A stretch of 64,000 nucleotides of DNA from Amycolatopsis sp. FDAARGOS 1241 (lineage in GTDB: Bacteria > Actinomycetota > Actinomycetes > Mycobacteriales > Pseudonocardiaceae): the NCBI RefSeq assembly GCF_016889705.1, contig NZ_CP069526.1:8026001-8090000 (forward strand). Direction: 5' to 3'. This document shows positions 44,301 through 53,028 of the stretch, in pieces. A program made the position numbers and the translations under genes. Within the stretch, counting starts at the first letter, position 1. Each line of letters starts with the position of its first letter. The notes under the pieces were generated by a model that did no database searches, had not been told where the DNA came from, and saw only the letters and a program-made list of their open reading frames with translations.

Positions 44301-46383
44301 CGGGCACGTCGAGCACGCGGGCCAAGCCCAGCACGCTCTCGTCCACCCGCTGCAGGTGCCGCAGCGCGCGGCGCGTCGCGTTGGCGTCCGCGGCGGGCGC
44401 GCCGGGACTGACCTGGACCAGCACGCCGGCGCTGCGCGTGACGGCCGCCTTCGAGCCGTCCAGGTGCGCCGCGAGGGCATCGAGGTTGTGGTCGATCCGC
44501 GTCGCCTCGGCGGCGAGCCGAGCTTCGGCGGGGACCAGGTCCGCCGTGGCCGCCAGGCTGCGGACGTGGAAGGCCGCCGTCTCGAGCAGGCCCAGCACTG
44601 CACGCGCGGTGCGCCGCCTCGAGCGCAACGGGGTGACCGGGACGAGCAAGGGCTGCACCGAAAGCCGCAGGGTGTCGAGGGCGGAGTCGAGGGCGCGGGC
44701 GGACGCGACCACATCACCGTGGTCGTCACCCTCGGCCGAGCCGGACAGCCGGGCCACCGACGCGGCCAGCGCCGAGCGCAGCCGGCCGAGGACCGTGCGC
44801 AGCTGCTGGTCCGTGCGGTCCCGGGTGCGCACCGGCAGCACGAGCGCGGCGGCGACCAGCCCGGCCGCGACGCCGAGCGCCGTCTCCTCGATGCGGACCA
44901 CGAGCACACCCGGCGTGAGGACGTGCAGCAGCGTGTACAGCATCCCGATCATCGTCGTGACGAAAAAGGACATCAGCGTGTACGACACCGCCGTCGTGTA
45001 GTACATGCCGAAGACGCTGCCGAGCGCGAGCACGAAGGCGAGCCACGGGTCGTCGCCGATCAGCGCCGCCAGGGCGAGACCGGCGACGACACCGGCGACC
45101 GTGCCGAGCAGGCGCCGGTAGCCGCGGACGAGGATCTCGCCGGTCGACGTGGTGCTGATGAACATGACCCAGCACGTGAACACGGCCCAGTACCAGCGTT
45201 GCGGCGACAGCAGCTCGCCGCCGGCGATGGCGAGGGCGGAACCGAGTGACACCTGCAGCGCGGTCCGCGTGGTGGGCCGGACGCGCGCGGAGGACACCGC
45301 GCCGTTCTCCTTTGTGTCCGCCCGCGCCGGCTCGCGCGCACCGCCGGCGGCCAGCCGCAGGCCGAACAACGCGAAGGCGAAGTCGCCGAGGGAGCGGAAG
45401 ACGTCCTGCAACGCGCGCGAGGCGTCGGGCAGGTCCACGTCGTGGCGGTACCCGAGGAGCCGCTCTCGCAGCTCGTCCGGCGGCGGTGAGCCGAGCGCCG
45501 AGCGCACCGCCCGCAGTTCCGCGATCAGGTGCGCCAGCACCGCGGCATCACGATCGTCGACGGCTTCGCGTTCACGCACCGGCAGGTGCCGCGTGAGGGT
45601 GTCCACATCGGACCGGCCCAGGCGCAGCACGAGCACCGCCAGCCGTTCCGCGGCCGTTTCGGCTTCCGCGACCCGCCGCTGGATCACGGGCGCGTCCGCC
45701 CCGGCGGCACCCAGCCGGTGCTGGATCAGCAAAGCGCTCGCGTGCAAGCGGGCCGCGGCCCGGCGCACGTCGTCGGCGGACCCGCCCTCGGCTACCGCCA
45801 CCAGTGCGTCGAGCACGAAGCCCAGCCGCACGCGGAACGCGTGCCGCAGCCGCGCCATCGTGCGGGCGGGCGACGGCCGCAGCACGGCGAAGCGCGTGAC
45901 CGCCGAACTCACGAACGCCACGACCACGGCGGCGGACAACGCGGGCAACTGGGTCACGCGCGTCCCGACGAACTGTGTGACGAAGAAGAGCTGGAAGACG
46001 AAGATCCCCAGAGTCGTGGCACGCGGGCCGAACCGCCTGAAGTGGATGGCGCCGAAGATCAGCACCACGAACACCGCGTCGGCCGCGATCCGGTACGGGG
46101 TCAGCGCGCTGCCGAGCGCGATCGTGGCCAGCGCGACCGGCACGCCGGCGGCCAGCGTCCGCGCCTGGTCGCGGGGCCGGGATTCGGTCACCGCGACCGT
46201 GGTGACCATCGCGGTGAGGGCGCCCGCGACGAGGATCGGGACGCCGGCGTGCGCGGTGGCCAGGACGCCGAGCGTCAGCACCACCGCGAAGACCACGCTG
46301 AGCGCGGAGAACAGCCGGAGCAGTCCGGGATCGGAGGCGATCAGCCGGTCCCGGACTTCCGTCAACCCCAGTCGGTAACGCAT
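44287..46383 (-). CDS. FUSC-family membrane transporter
   Basis: A 698-residue protein with two sets of about five to six membrane helices (about residues 20-165 and 385-530), each followed by a cytoplasmic helical domain. This is the FUSC / aromatic-acid exporter plan (SVVFAVVLTLGVLATAHAG; RWYWAVFTCWVMFIST with ILVRGYRRLLGTVAGVVAGLAL). It probably exports small acids or lipids. The ATG at 46383 is followed upstream by the isochorismatase-like gene, 9 bp away, so the two may be co-transcribed. Confidence 0.85.
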   Translation of the reverse strand: MRYRLGLTEVRDRLIASDPGLLRLFSALSVVFAVVLTLGVLATAHAGVPILVAGALTAMVTTVAVTESRPRDQARTLAAGVPVALATIALGSALTPYRIAADAVFVVLIFGAIHFRRFGPRATTLGIFVFQLFFVTQFVGTRVTQLPALSAAVVVAFVSSAVTRFAVLRPSPARTMARLRHAFRVRLGFVLDALVAVAEGGSADDVRRAAARLHASALLIQHRLGAAGADAPVIQRRVAEAETAAERLAVLVLRLGRSDVDTLTRHLPVREREAVDDRDAAVLAHLIAELRAVRSALGSPPPDELRERLLGYRHDVDLPDASRALQDVFRSLGDFAFALFGLRLAAGGAREPARADTKENGAVSSARVRPTTRTALQVSLGSALAIAGGELLSPQRWYWAVFTCWVMFISTTSTGEILVRGYRRLLGTVAGVVAGLALAALIGDDPWLAFVLALGSVFGMYYTTAVSYTLMSFFVTTMIGMLYTLLHVLTPGVLVVRIEETALGVAAGLVAAALVLPVRTRDRTDQQLRTVLGRLRSALAASVARLSGSAEGDDHGDVVASARALDSALDTLRLSVQPLLVPVTPLRSRRRTARAVLGLLETAAFHVRSLAATADLVPAEARLAAEATRIDHNLDALAAHLDGSKAAVTRSAGVLVQVSPGAPAADANATRRALRHLQRVDESVLGLARVLDVPVTPR

Positions 46384-46392
46384 CGCGGTGGG

Positions 46393-47028
46393 TCAGGCCG
46401 CCGCGAGCTTCGGGAGCGAGGCGAGGAACTCGTCGACGCTGATCACGTTGTGGGAGATCATGTTCAGGCCGCGCATCATCGCCTGGTAGGTCACGAGCCC
46501 GCCGGGAGCTGCGATGGCGTCGGTGAAGGTGGTGACGTGGTAGCCGCGCTCCATCGCGGTGCGCGCCGTCGACTCCACGGCCATGATCCCCGAGACGCCG
46601 GCGATCGCGAGGTACTCCACGTTCTTCTGGCGCAGCTGGAATTCGAGGTCGGTGTGGGCGAAGACGTCGAGGCTCTTGTGCGGTGCGAGCACCACGTCAC
46701 CCGGTTTCGGCGCCAGGTCCGCGAAGAACTCGGCGTTCCACGTGCCGGCTTCGAACAGCCGCTTGTCGAACATCTGGCGGTGGATCCCGGACACGTGCTT
46801 CCACGACTGGTAGTCGGCATCGGTGAACGCGGTGGAGGAGTAGAAGATCGGCACGTTCTGGTGTTCACGGACGCCGTCGATCAGCCTCTTGAGGTTCTCG
46901 ATCGTGCCGAGCCGCTCGTACTCGGGCGCGTAGATGGAATACGCCTTGCCGTCTTCCGAGAAGTTCTCGTTCACGAGGTCGATGAGCAGCAGTCCGACGC
47001 GACCGTGTTCGTAGCTGGTGTTCGTCAT
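46393..47028 (-). CDS. Isochorismatase-like hydrolase lacking the usual Cys
   Basis: A 211-residue Rossmann-like hydrolase of the isochorismatase/nicotinamidase fold. The Asp is in LLLIDLVNE and the Lys in APHKSLDVF, but the position of the nucleophilic Cys (normally in a CVEST-type motif) reads MAVESTART, with Ala. True isochorismatases do not need the Cys, whereas amidohydrolases do. GAGG precedes the ATG. It is upstream of and probably co-expressed with the FUSC gene. Confidence 0.8.
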   Translation of the reverse strand: MTNTSYEHGRVGLLLIDLVNENFSEDGKAYSIYAPEYERLGTIENLKRLIDGVREHQNVPIFYSSTAFTDADYQSWKHVSGIHRQMFDKRLFEAGTWNAEFFADLAPKPGDVVLAPHKSLDVFAHTDLEFQLRQKNVEYLAIAGVSGIMAVESTARTAMERGYHVTTFTDAIAAPGGLVTYQAMMRGLNMISHNVISVDEFLASLPKLAAA

Positions 47029-47049
47029 GGCGAGCCTCCGAGGGATTTC

Positions 47050-47072
47050 CGTTACGTCAGTGAGTTGTAACG
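47050..47072. promoter_or_regulatory. Inverted repeat upstream of the isochorismatase-like gene
   Basis: CGTTAC-N11-GTAACG, perfect 6-bp arms, sits 22 bp before the ATG at 47028. It could be the operator of an unlinked repressor; no regulator gene is next to it. The rest of 47073-47192 is non-coding. Confidence 0.4.
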
Positions 47073-47192
47073 TATCCGATCGGGGCGGTAGTCCCCCAGA
47101 GCTGAGATCGTGTTCACAGCCTTTCGTTGTGCGCCAACTGGTTTGCGCCCTTGACCGGCCGAGCGGTCCCGGTCAGCGGGAACCGGCTGGGG

Positions 47193-48551
47193 TCAAACCG
47201 ACGTCGTGGCGTCGGCACGGTCCGCGGACTCCCCCGAGGCGCGGTTGCGGGCGCGGCGCTGAAGCGCCCAGCGCACGATCAACGCGACGCCGAGCACCAC
47301 CGGCGTGAGGATGTAGGCGTCGCCGACGACGTTCTGCCACACCTTCCAGTGCAGCTCGACGTTGCGGCCGTTGGGCAGGATCAGCAGCACGCAGCTGACG
47401 AACACGAACGCCACGAGCCCCGTGCCGAGCCACCGTTTCCACGCCGTGGCCGGCGTCGTCTTCGGCAGCCGCGACACCAGCAGCACGATCAGCGGCGCGA
47501 CCCACACCCAGTGGTGCGACCAGGAGATCGGGGACATCAGCAGCGTCCAGAAGGCTGTGACCAGCAGCGCGGCGAGCGCCTGGCCGCGGCGGTGGAAGCG
47601 CATGAGCAGCCACAGCGCCGGGATCGCGAGCAGCAGCCCGATTCCCATCGCGGCCTTCGACGCCCACGGCGCGAGGTCCGTGGCGCGGTTCATGAGGGCG
47701 GTGAGCGACTGGTTGCCCGCCCAGTGCACGGGCCCGATGCGGCCGGTGTCGGGCAGCGTCGCGGTCCAGTAGCGCCACGCGTCGTGAGCGTTGACCAGGA
47801 ACATCAGGGCCTGCATGAGCACGAACGTCGCGAGCCCCCGCACTGCGTCCTTGCGGCGGCCGGTGATGAACAGGTGCCCGATGAACACCAGCGGGGTGAG
47901 CTTGATCGCGGCCGCGACGCCCACCAGCACGCCGCCCCACCGGCTGCCGCGCGCGCCGAGCACGAGCATGTCCAGCAGAATCATGGCCATCAGGATCAGG
48001 TTGATCTGACCGAGGAAGATCGTGCGCCACACCGGTTCCAGACCGAGGAACACGAGGAAGAACACGATCGTCGACCGCGCCGGCGACGCCCACCAGCGCG
48101 GCCCGGCCTCGTCCGGCCGCGGCAGCGCGCCGATGGAGATCCGCACGGACAGCGCGAGGGCTCCCAGCGAGACGGCCGTGAGGAAGCCCCACGCCACCTG
48201 CGTCGGCACGATCGCGAGCGGCACGAACAGCAGCGCGGCGGTCGGCGGGTAGGTGAAGGGCAGCAGCGCCCACCACGGTTCGGTCTTGAGCGTGTTGGTG
48301 TCGTAGAGCGAGTCACCGTGCAGCAGCGTAAGGGCCCCGCCGCGGTACACGGCGCTGTCGACGCCCAGGTTCCACTCGTGCGTCCACCCCCAGATCCCGA
48401 CGGCGATCGCGACCAGCGGGATCACCGACAGGATCAGCATCGACCGCGGCCGCACGGACAACCGCGCGAGCGACCTGCGCAACGCCAACCTCGGCAACGC
48501 CCCGCTCACCGGAACATCGCCCTCGACAGCGGCGGGTACGGTCCTGGTCAC
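47193..48551 (-). CDS. GT87-family polyprenol-phosphate mannosyltransferase-like protein
   Basis: A 452-residue polytopic membrane protein of the GT-C/GT87 type (DUF2029), which uses polyprenyl-phosphate-mannose to extend lipoglycans. It has about ten hydrophobic helices. The catalytic-loop Asp may be in WNLGVDSAVYRGGALTLLHG; TYPPTAALLFVPLA and SPISWSHHWVWVAPL are typical. It ends basic. The start GTG at 48551 is the longest plausible; MLILSV-type starts further in are possible. ManB could supply the donor. Confidence 0.82.
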   Translation of the reverse strand: MTRTVPAAVEGDVPVSGALPRLALRRSLARLSVRPRSMLILSVIPLVAIAVGIWGWTHEWNLGVDSAVYRGGALTLLHGDSLYDTNTLKTEPWWALLPFTYPPTAALLFVPLAIVPTQVAWGFLTAVSLGALALSVRISIGALPRPDEAGPRWWASPARSTIVFFLVFLGLEPVWRTIFLGQINLILMAMILLDMLVLGARGSRWGGVLVGVAAAIKLTPLVFIGHLFITGRRKDAVRGLATFVLMQALMFLVNAHDAWRYWTATLPDTGRIGPVHWAGNQSLTALMNRATDLAPWASKAAMGIGLLLAIPALWLLMRFHRRGQALAALLVTAFWTLLMSPISWSHHWVWVAPLIVLLVSRLPKTTPATAWKRWLGTGLVAFVFVSCVLLILPNGRNVELHWKVWQNVVGDAYILTPVVLGVALIVRWALQRRARNRASGESADRADATTSV

Positions 48552-48584
48552 CCCACCAGGAAATCATGAACGGCGCGGCGCGGG

Positions 48585-48611
48585 CCCGATGGGTGGGCCG
48601 CGCCCATCGGG
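48585..48611. terminator. Hairpin upstream of the GT87 gene
   Basis: CCCGATGGG-N9-CCCATCGGG forms a 9-bp stem within 48585-48611, about 35 bp upstream of the GT87 start. It could end transcripts from the right or act in the leader. No U-tract is present. Confidence 0.35.
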
Positions 48612-48782
48612 GACCTCGGCGGCGGGGTCTTGGCTGATGGCGTGTGGTGGGAGCGGCCGGGCGAGCCGCTGCCGCGCATCCCCCGAGGTGAGATTCGGGT
48701 CTCTCCCGGGTCCCGTCACCACTCGATCGAGACGGCCGCAGACCTTCCCGCGCCCTTGTGCCACCACTCCCGGCCCGGCAAC

Positions 48783-48900
48783 ACGCCCCCACCCTCCCGA
48801 GGGGGGCGTCCCCACGTCCATTCTATCGGCCAGCCCCGACAAAAATGGACCAAACAGACACTGGAGCCGGAGTAGTCCACAACTGCGCGTCCCTGTGGAC
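48783..48900 (-). promoter_or_regulatory. Possible promoter and hairpins in a 570-bp gap
   Basis: In 48552-49119 no gene is convincing. On the minus strand TAGAAT (48820-48825) is a fair -10 for transcription toward the GT87 gene; the RNA would begin near a hairpin ACGCCCCC/GGGGGCGT (48783-48809). Upstream lies a perfect inverted repeat GTCCACA-N12-TGTGGAC (48875-48900). 48901-49119 is Pro/Ala-coding-like low-complexity DNA without a supported ORF. Confidence 0.35.
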
Positions 48901-49119
48901 ACCGACCAAGATTCCGGGTGAGTCCAGGCGAAACATCACGCCGAAACTGCCGCTCACCACCGGCGGCAGACCGTTCAACGCAAACCGGCACCGTCCGGGC
49001 GAAAACGCCAGCTGCGTCCGACCCGGCCCCACCGCAGACCCGGCCCCCACCACAGACCGCCCGACCGCGGACCGCCCAACCGCAGCCCCAGCCCCAGCCC
49101 AGCCGCAAAGAAGCCGGCC

Positions 49120-49953
49120 TCAGCCCCGCCCCAGGTCGGCCAGCAGGTCGCACGCTCTGTCGTGCGTGGCGGGCAGCCGGACCGCCGATACGCGGGGCTG
49201 GTTGACCTCGCGCAGCTGCGCGTCGACCGACAACCGGTCGTTCAGCGCGCGCCGCAGGGCCACCCCGCGGGAGGCCAGCCGGTCGTCCCGCCGGCACAAC
49301 GCCGCCACCACCGAAGGCCCCAGAGTCGCGTAGCTCTCCCCCGTGTCGAACACCCACCGGACCGCGTCGGCGACCAGGATCATCCCCGTCAGCCGCGGCC
49401 ATCCGGACACCGTGGTGAGGTCCAGCCCCACCACCAGCAGCACGTGGTCGTCACCCGACCCGGCCCGGTAGACCTCGCCCAGCCGCGTCCGCAGGTACGC
49501 GGCCGACGGCAGCCCGGTCAAGGGATCCGTCACCTCCGTGTGCACCAGCTGGTCCGTCGCGACGTCGGCCCACGCCAGGGCGGTCACCCGGAGCAACCGG
49601 GCGGGCGTCGCGTCCACGTCGGGGGAGACGAAGCCGTCGACGGACTCAGGGTCGGCCAGCACCGCGTGCAACGCCGCCAAATCGGACAGCGTCTCCCCCA
49701 GCCCCGCACCGGCGGCGGCGCGGGCGCGGCCGAGGCCCGCAAGGGCCGTTTCGGCGCCCGTGGGGCCGTGGCGCATGACCGCGGCGCACACGGCGTCCAC
49801 TTCGGGCAGCGCCCAGTCACTGGGGAAGCGCCACCCCGCGGCGAGACTGGCGGTGCGCCAGCGGGCCCGCAGCGCGCGCAGGGAACCGTCTCGGGTGCGG
49901 GGATCCTGCTCGCCGGCGGGACCGGACAGCGCCCCGGTCGCCGGTACGTCCAC
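49120..49953 (-). CDS. Degenerate GGDEF-like regulatory protein
   Basis: A 277-residue protein. The C-terminal 150 residues start with DPLTGLPSAAYLRTRLGEVYR, the usual opening of GGDEF domains, followed by VVGLDLTT, but no GGDEF or active-site equivalent is visible. The N-terminal half is helical and Ala-rich with no recognised sensor. AGGAG precedes the GTG. It is divergent from the ECF sigma gene. Probably a non-catalytic adaptor, if expressed. Confidence 0.65.
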   Translation of the reverse strand: MDVPATGALSGPAGEQDPRTRDGSLRALRARWRTASLAAGWRFPSDWALPEVDAVCAAVMRHGPTGAETALAGLGRARAAAGAGLGETLSDLAALHAVLADPESVDGFVSPDVDATPARLLRVTALAWADVATDQLVHTEVTDPLTGLPSAAYLRTRLGEVYRAGSGDDHVLLVVGLDLTTVSGWPRLTGMILVADAVRWVFDTGESYATLGPSVVAALCRRDDRLASRGVALRRALNDRLSVDAQLREVNQPRVSAVRLPATHDRACDLLADLGRG

Positions 49954-50209
49954 TGGTCACCGCTCCTTCCCGAGTCGCTGTCGATCTTGTCCTGCTCCAC
50001 TCAGGGGACGTGATCCGCCCGTCCGCGTGACGGCGTTCCTGCGGCTTTTTCCGGAACCGGTTTCACGATGGCGGGTGAACTCGTTGGGCCGTCGGAGTCA
50101 ACAGACCGACCACGAGGTGACGGGTATCTCCGCGTCCGTCACACTTGTGCTCGCGTTGGAGAGGTAGATCGTGGCTGGTCCGGTCACGTGTGCCAGAAGA
50201 AGGAGCCCC

Positions 50210-52477
50210 GTGTCCACCGTCCCCGCCGATCTGTCCGGTAAGAGCGACGCCGAGCTGATCGCCGAGGTCCGCGCCGGGAACATCGCCAGCTACGGACCGC
50301 TGTACGAACGCCACAGCGGCGCGGCGCACAACCTCGCCCGCCAGCTCGCACGGTCCAGCTCCGAGGCCGACGACCTCGTGTCGGAGGCGTTCTCGAAGGT
50401 CCTCGACACGCTGCGCGCCGGCAAGGGCCCCGACTCCGCGTTCCGCGCCTACCTCCTCACCGCGCTGCGCCACACCGCCTACGACAAGACGCGCCGCGAT
50501 CGCCGCGTCGACCTCAACGAGGACATGAGCGACGTCGGCGGCTCCGTCGGCGAGGCGCTCACCGTGCCGTTCTCCGACACGGCCGTCGCCGGTCTCGAGC
50601 GGACGATGGCGGCGAAGGCGTTCGCGCGGCTGCCCGAGCGCTGGCAGGCCGTGCTGTGGCACACGGAGATCGAGCAGCAGAGCCCGGCCGAGGTCGCGCC
50701 GCTGCTGGGCCTGACCGCCAACGGCGTGTCCGCGCTCGCCTACCGCGCCCGCGAGGGCCTGCGCCAGGCGTACCTGCAGGTCCACCTGCAGGAGAACGCC
50801 GCCGAGCGCTGCCGCGCGACTGCCGACCGGCTCGGCGCGTGGACGCGCGACGGGCTGTCCAAACGCGAACGCGCCCAGGTCGAGAGCCACCTCGACGAGT
50901 GCGAGAACTGCCGGGCGCTGGCCGCCGAGCTCGCCGATGTCAACGGCGGCCTGCGCGCGATCATCGCCCCGATCGTCCTGGGTGGTGCCGCGCTGGGTTA
51001 CCTCGCGACGATCGGCGCCGCGAAGGCGAGCGCGGCCACGGCGGGCGCCACGGCCGCCGGTGCCGGCGCGGCCGCCGCGGGTGGGGCGAAAGCGGGAGCG
51101 GCCGCCGCCGCGTCCGCGCCCCGGCAGTTCGTCGGTGTCGCGGCTTCGGGGGCGGCCATCGTGGCGACGGTCGCGGTCGCGCTGGCCGCGGCCGGGTCCC
51201 CGCAGGAGATCCCGGTGGCGGCGCCGGTTCCGCCCCCCGCCGCCGCGCCCGCGGTGCCGCCGGCCAAACCCGCACCGCCCGCACCCCCGGCCCCGCCCGC
51301 GCCACCGCAAGCCCCGCCGCCCGCACAGCCGGCCCCGCCGCCCGTCCAGCCGCCGCCGGCCCAGCCGCCCGCGGCTCCGCCCACCCAGCCCGCGCCGCCG
51401 CAGATGTCGGCGACCACACCGCCGGGCGGGCTCGAGCTACAGCCCGACAACGGGCCGGTGACGCTGCCCATCACGGTCCGCAACGACGGCGGCAGCCCGT
51501 CCGACCCGGTCCAGGTGGCGCTGAACCTGCCGCCGGGTGTGTCCGCCGTGCCCGCCGGTGGTGGCGGGGGCGCCGTGGGCGGCTTCGCGCGCCGAGAAGG
51601 CCCGCAGGCCGCGAACGACCAGGTCACCGTCGACTGCCCCGGCGGCACCGGCACCGTGACTTGCAAAACGGGCTCGGGCCTGCAACCCGGGCAGTCGGCC
51701 GTGCTCACCTTCCGCCTGAAGGCCGACGATTCGGCACAGGGCGGCACCGTCACCGGATCGGTCACCGCGGGCACGAAGATCAAGGTCGCGGTCAGCGTGA
51801 AGGTCACTGTGAAGGCGCCGCCGGACGCGCTGCTGCTGCAGGCCGACACCGACGGATTGTCCGCGTTCCCCTGGACGCGCAACCCGCTCGTGTACGTCCG
51901 CGTGCGCAACACCGGCAAGACGACGAAGCCCGTGACGGTCACTTTCGACCACGCGCTCTACCAGTCGTGGAGCCTCAGCGGCTTCCCGTGCCACTCGACA
52001 CCGGCGGGCGCCACCTGCACCACCCGCGGCGCGCTCGCGCCCGACCAGCACGTGAACCTGTGGGTGCGGCTCAGGGGCCGCCCGGCGCACGACGCGCCGG
52101 TCACGGTGAGCGCGACGCTCGGCCGGGCGGCTCAGCAGGCCCGGGTGACGTTCGGCTGCTGGATGGAAATCTGCGACGTGCCGTACCCGACGACCGGGGT
52201 GCCGACGCCGTCCCCGTCGTCGTCCACTTCGGAGACGTCGCCGGACGATCCGACGCCGAGCTCGACCCGGTGGTCCCCCAAGCCCTCGCGCAAGCACCCG
52301 ACGCCGTCGAGCACGCCGCCGGCGAAGCCGACGGACCCGGTCACGACCACGTCTCCGAGCACGCCGTCGACGACCACGAGCGCGCCGCCGACCCCGGGAT
52401 CGGGCGACTCGGGCAAACCCGATCACACCGCCCCGACGCTCGAGCCCCGCGGCTTCTTCGACTGGCTGAGGGAGTAG
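50210..52477 (+). CDS. ECF sigma factor fused to zinc-finger, membrane and extracellular regions
   Basis: A 755-residue protein. Sigma region 2 lies at about 12-100 (DAELIAEVRAGNIASYGPLYERH, SEADDLVSEAFSKVLDTL), region 4 at about 135-190 (RLPERWQAVLWHTEIEQQSPAEVAPLLGL). Then comes an anti-sigma-like zinc motif (SHLDECENCRAL, H-X3-C-X2-C), hydrophobic helices near 240-262 and 290-312, a long Pro/Ala linker, two beta-rich repeat domains (VTVDCPGGTGTVTC, CHSTPAGATCTTRG) and a Ser/Thr/Pro tail. AAGGAG lies 4 nt before the GTG at 50210. Confidence 0.85.
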   Translation: MSTVPADLSGKSDAELIAEVRAGNIASYGPLYERHSGAAHNLARQLARSSSEADDLVSEAFSKVLDTLRAGKGPDSAFRAYLLTALRHTAYDKTRRDRRVDLNEDMSDVGGSVGEALTVPFSDTAVAGLERTMAAKAFARLPERWQAVLWHTEIEQQSPAEVAPLLGLTANGVSALAYRAREGLRQAYLQVHLQENAAERCRATADRLGAWTRDGLSKRERAQVESHLDECENCRALAAELADVNGGLRAIIAPIVLGGAALGYLATIGAAKASAATAGATAAGAGAAAAGGAKAGAAAAASAPRQFVGVAASGAAIVATVAVALAAAGSPQEIPVAAPVPPPAAAPAVPPAKPAPPAPPAPPAPPQAPPPAQPAPPPVQPPPAQPPAAPPTQPAPPQMSATTPPGGLELQPDNGPVTLPITVRNDGGSPSDPVQVALNLPPGVSAVPAGGGGGAVGGFARREGPQAANDQVTVDCPGGTGTVTCKTGSGLQPGQSAVLTFRLKADDSAQGGTVTGSVTAGTKIKVAVSVKVTVKAPPDALLLQADTDGLSAFPWTRNPLVYVRVRNTGKTTKPVTVTFDHALYQSWSLSGFPCHSTPAGATCTTRGALAPDQHVNLWVRLRGRPAHDAPVTVSATLGRAAQQARVTFGCWMEICDVPYPTTGVPTPSPSSSTSETSPDDPTPSSTRWSPKPSRKHPTPSSTPPAKPTDPVTTTSPSTPSTTTSAPPTPGSGDSGKPDHTAPTLEPRGFFDWLRE

Positions 52478-52480
52478 CGT
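52475..52480 (+). promoter_or_regulatory. -10-like box made from the sigma gene stop codon
   Basis: TAGCGT starts with the TAG stop of the ECF gene and ends 7 nt before the GTG at 52488. It is the second case in the window of a stop codon within a leaderless promoter core. Confidence 0.4.
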
Positions 52481-52487
52481 CCGGCGA

Positions 52488-52991
52488 GTGCGCGCGTTCC
52501 TGGCGAAGCATCGTGAGCTGCTACGGTTCGCCGTGGTCGGCGGCGCGAGCTTCCTCATCACCACGGCTGTCACCTATGTCCTGAAGTTCACCGTGCTGCG
52601 GGAGAACCCGGTGACGGCGCTCATCGTGGGCGTGCTGGTCGCGACGATCTTCTCCTACGTCGCCAACCGCGAGTGGTCCTTCCGCACCCGCGGCGGGCGC
52701 GAACGGACCCACGAAGCCGCGCTGTTCTTCCTCATCAGCGGCATCGCGCTCGGGCTCAACGCGCTGCCGCAGTGGATCTCGCGTTACGTGCTCGACCTGA
52801 GGGAGCCGCACCTGAGCCTGTTCGGCCAGGAAGCGGCCGACTTCGTGAGCGGCATGATCATCGGGACGCTGCTCGGCACGTTGTTCCGCTGGTGGGCGTT
52901 CAAGAAGTGGGTGTTCCCTACGGAGGGTGCTCGCCTGCGCGCGGTGAAGGAACCCGACGAACCGAACATTCCGGGCCGCAAGGCCGCCTGA
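52488..52991 (+). CDS. GtrA-family membrane protein, copy 1
   Basis: A 167-residue protein with four membrane helices of the GtrA type, thought to help move polyprenyl-linked sugars across the membrane for glycan modification. Conserved features are VVGGASFLITTAVTYVLKF, YVANREWSFRTRGG and LFRWWAFKKWVFP. It is close to the next gene in sequence, so the pair is a tandem duplication. Its position near purK matches Rv3277. The C-terminal tail is charged. Confidence 0.88.
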   Translation: MRAFLAKHRELLRFAVVGGASFLITTAVTYVLKFTVLRENPVTALIVGVLVATIFSYVANREWSFRTRGGRERTHEAALFFLISGIALGLNALPQWISRYVLDLREPHLSLFGQEAADFVSGMIIGTLLGTLFRWWAFKKWVFPTEGARLRAVKEPDEPNIPGRKAA

Positions 52992-53015
52992 GACCTGCGG
53001 TGACCTCGGGTTCTC

Positions 53016-53021
53016 TAGACT
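53016..53021 (+). promoter_or_regulatory. -10-like box of leaderless gtrA copy 2
   Basis: TAGACT ends 7 nt before the GTG at 53029. No ribosome-binding sequence precedes it. Confidence 0.45.
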
Positions 53022-53028
53022 GAATTCC

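Noticed and set aside
45529..47070. 513-codon plus-strand ORF
   Set aside because: Antisense to the FUSC and isochorismatase-like genes, His/Arg/Gly-rich, no motif.
48875..48900. DnaA boxes or a replication origin
   Set aside because: Only two TGTGGA-like sites occur, with no dnaA, dnaN or AT-rich unwinding region nearby.
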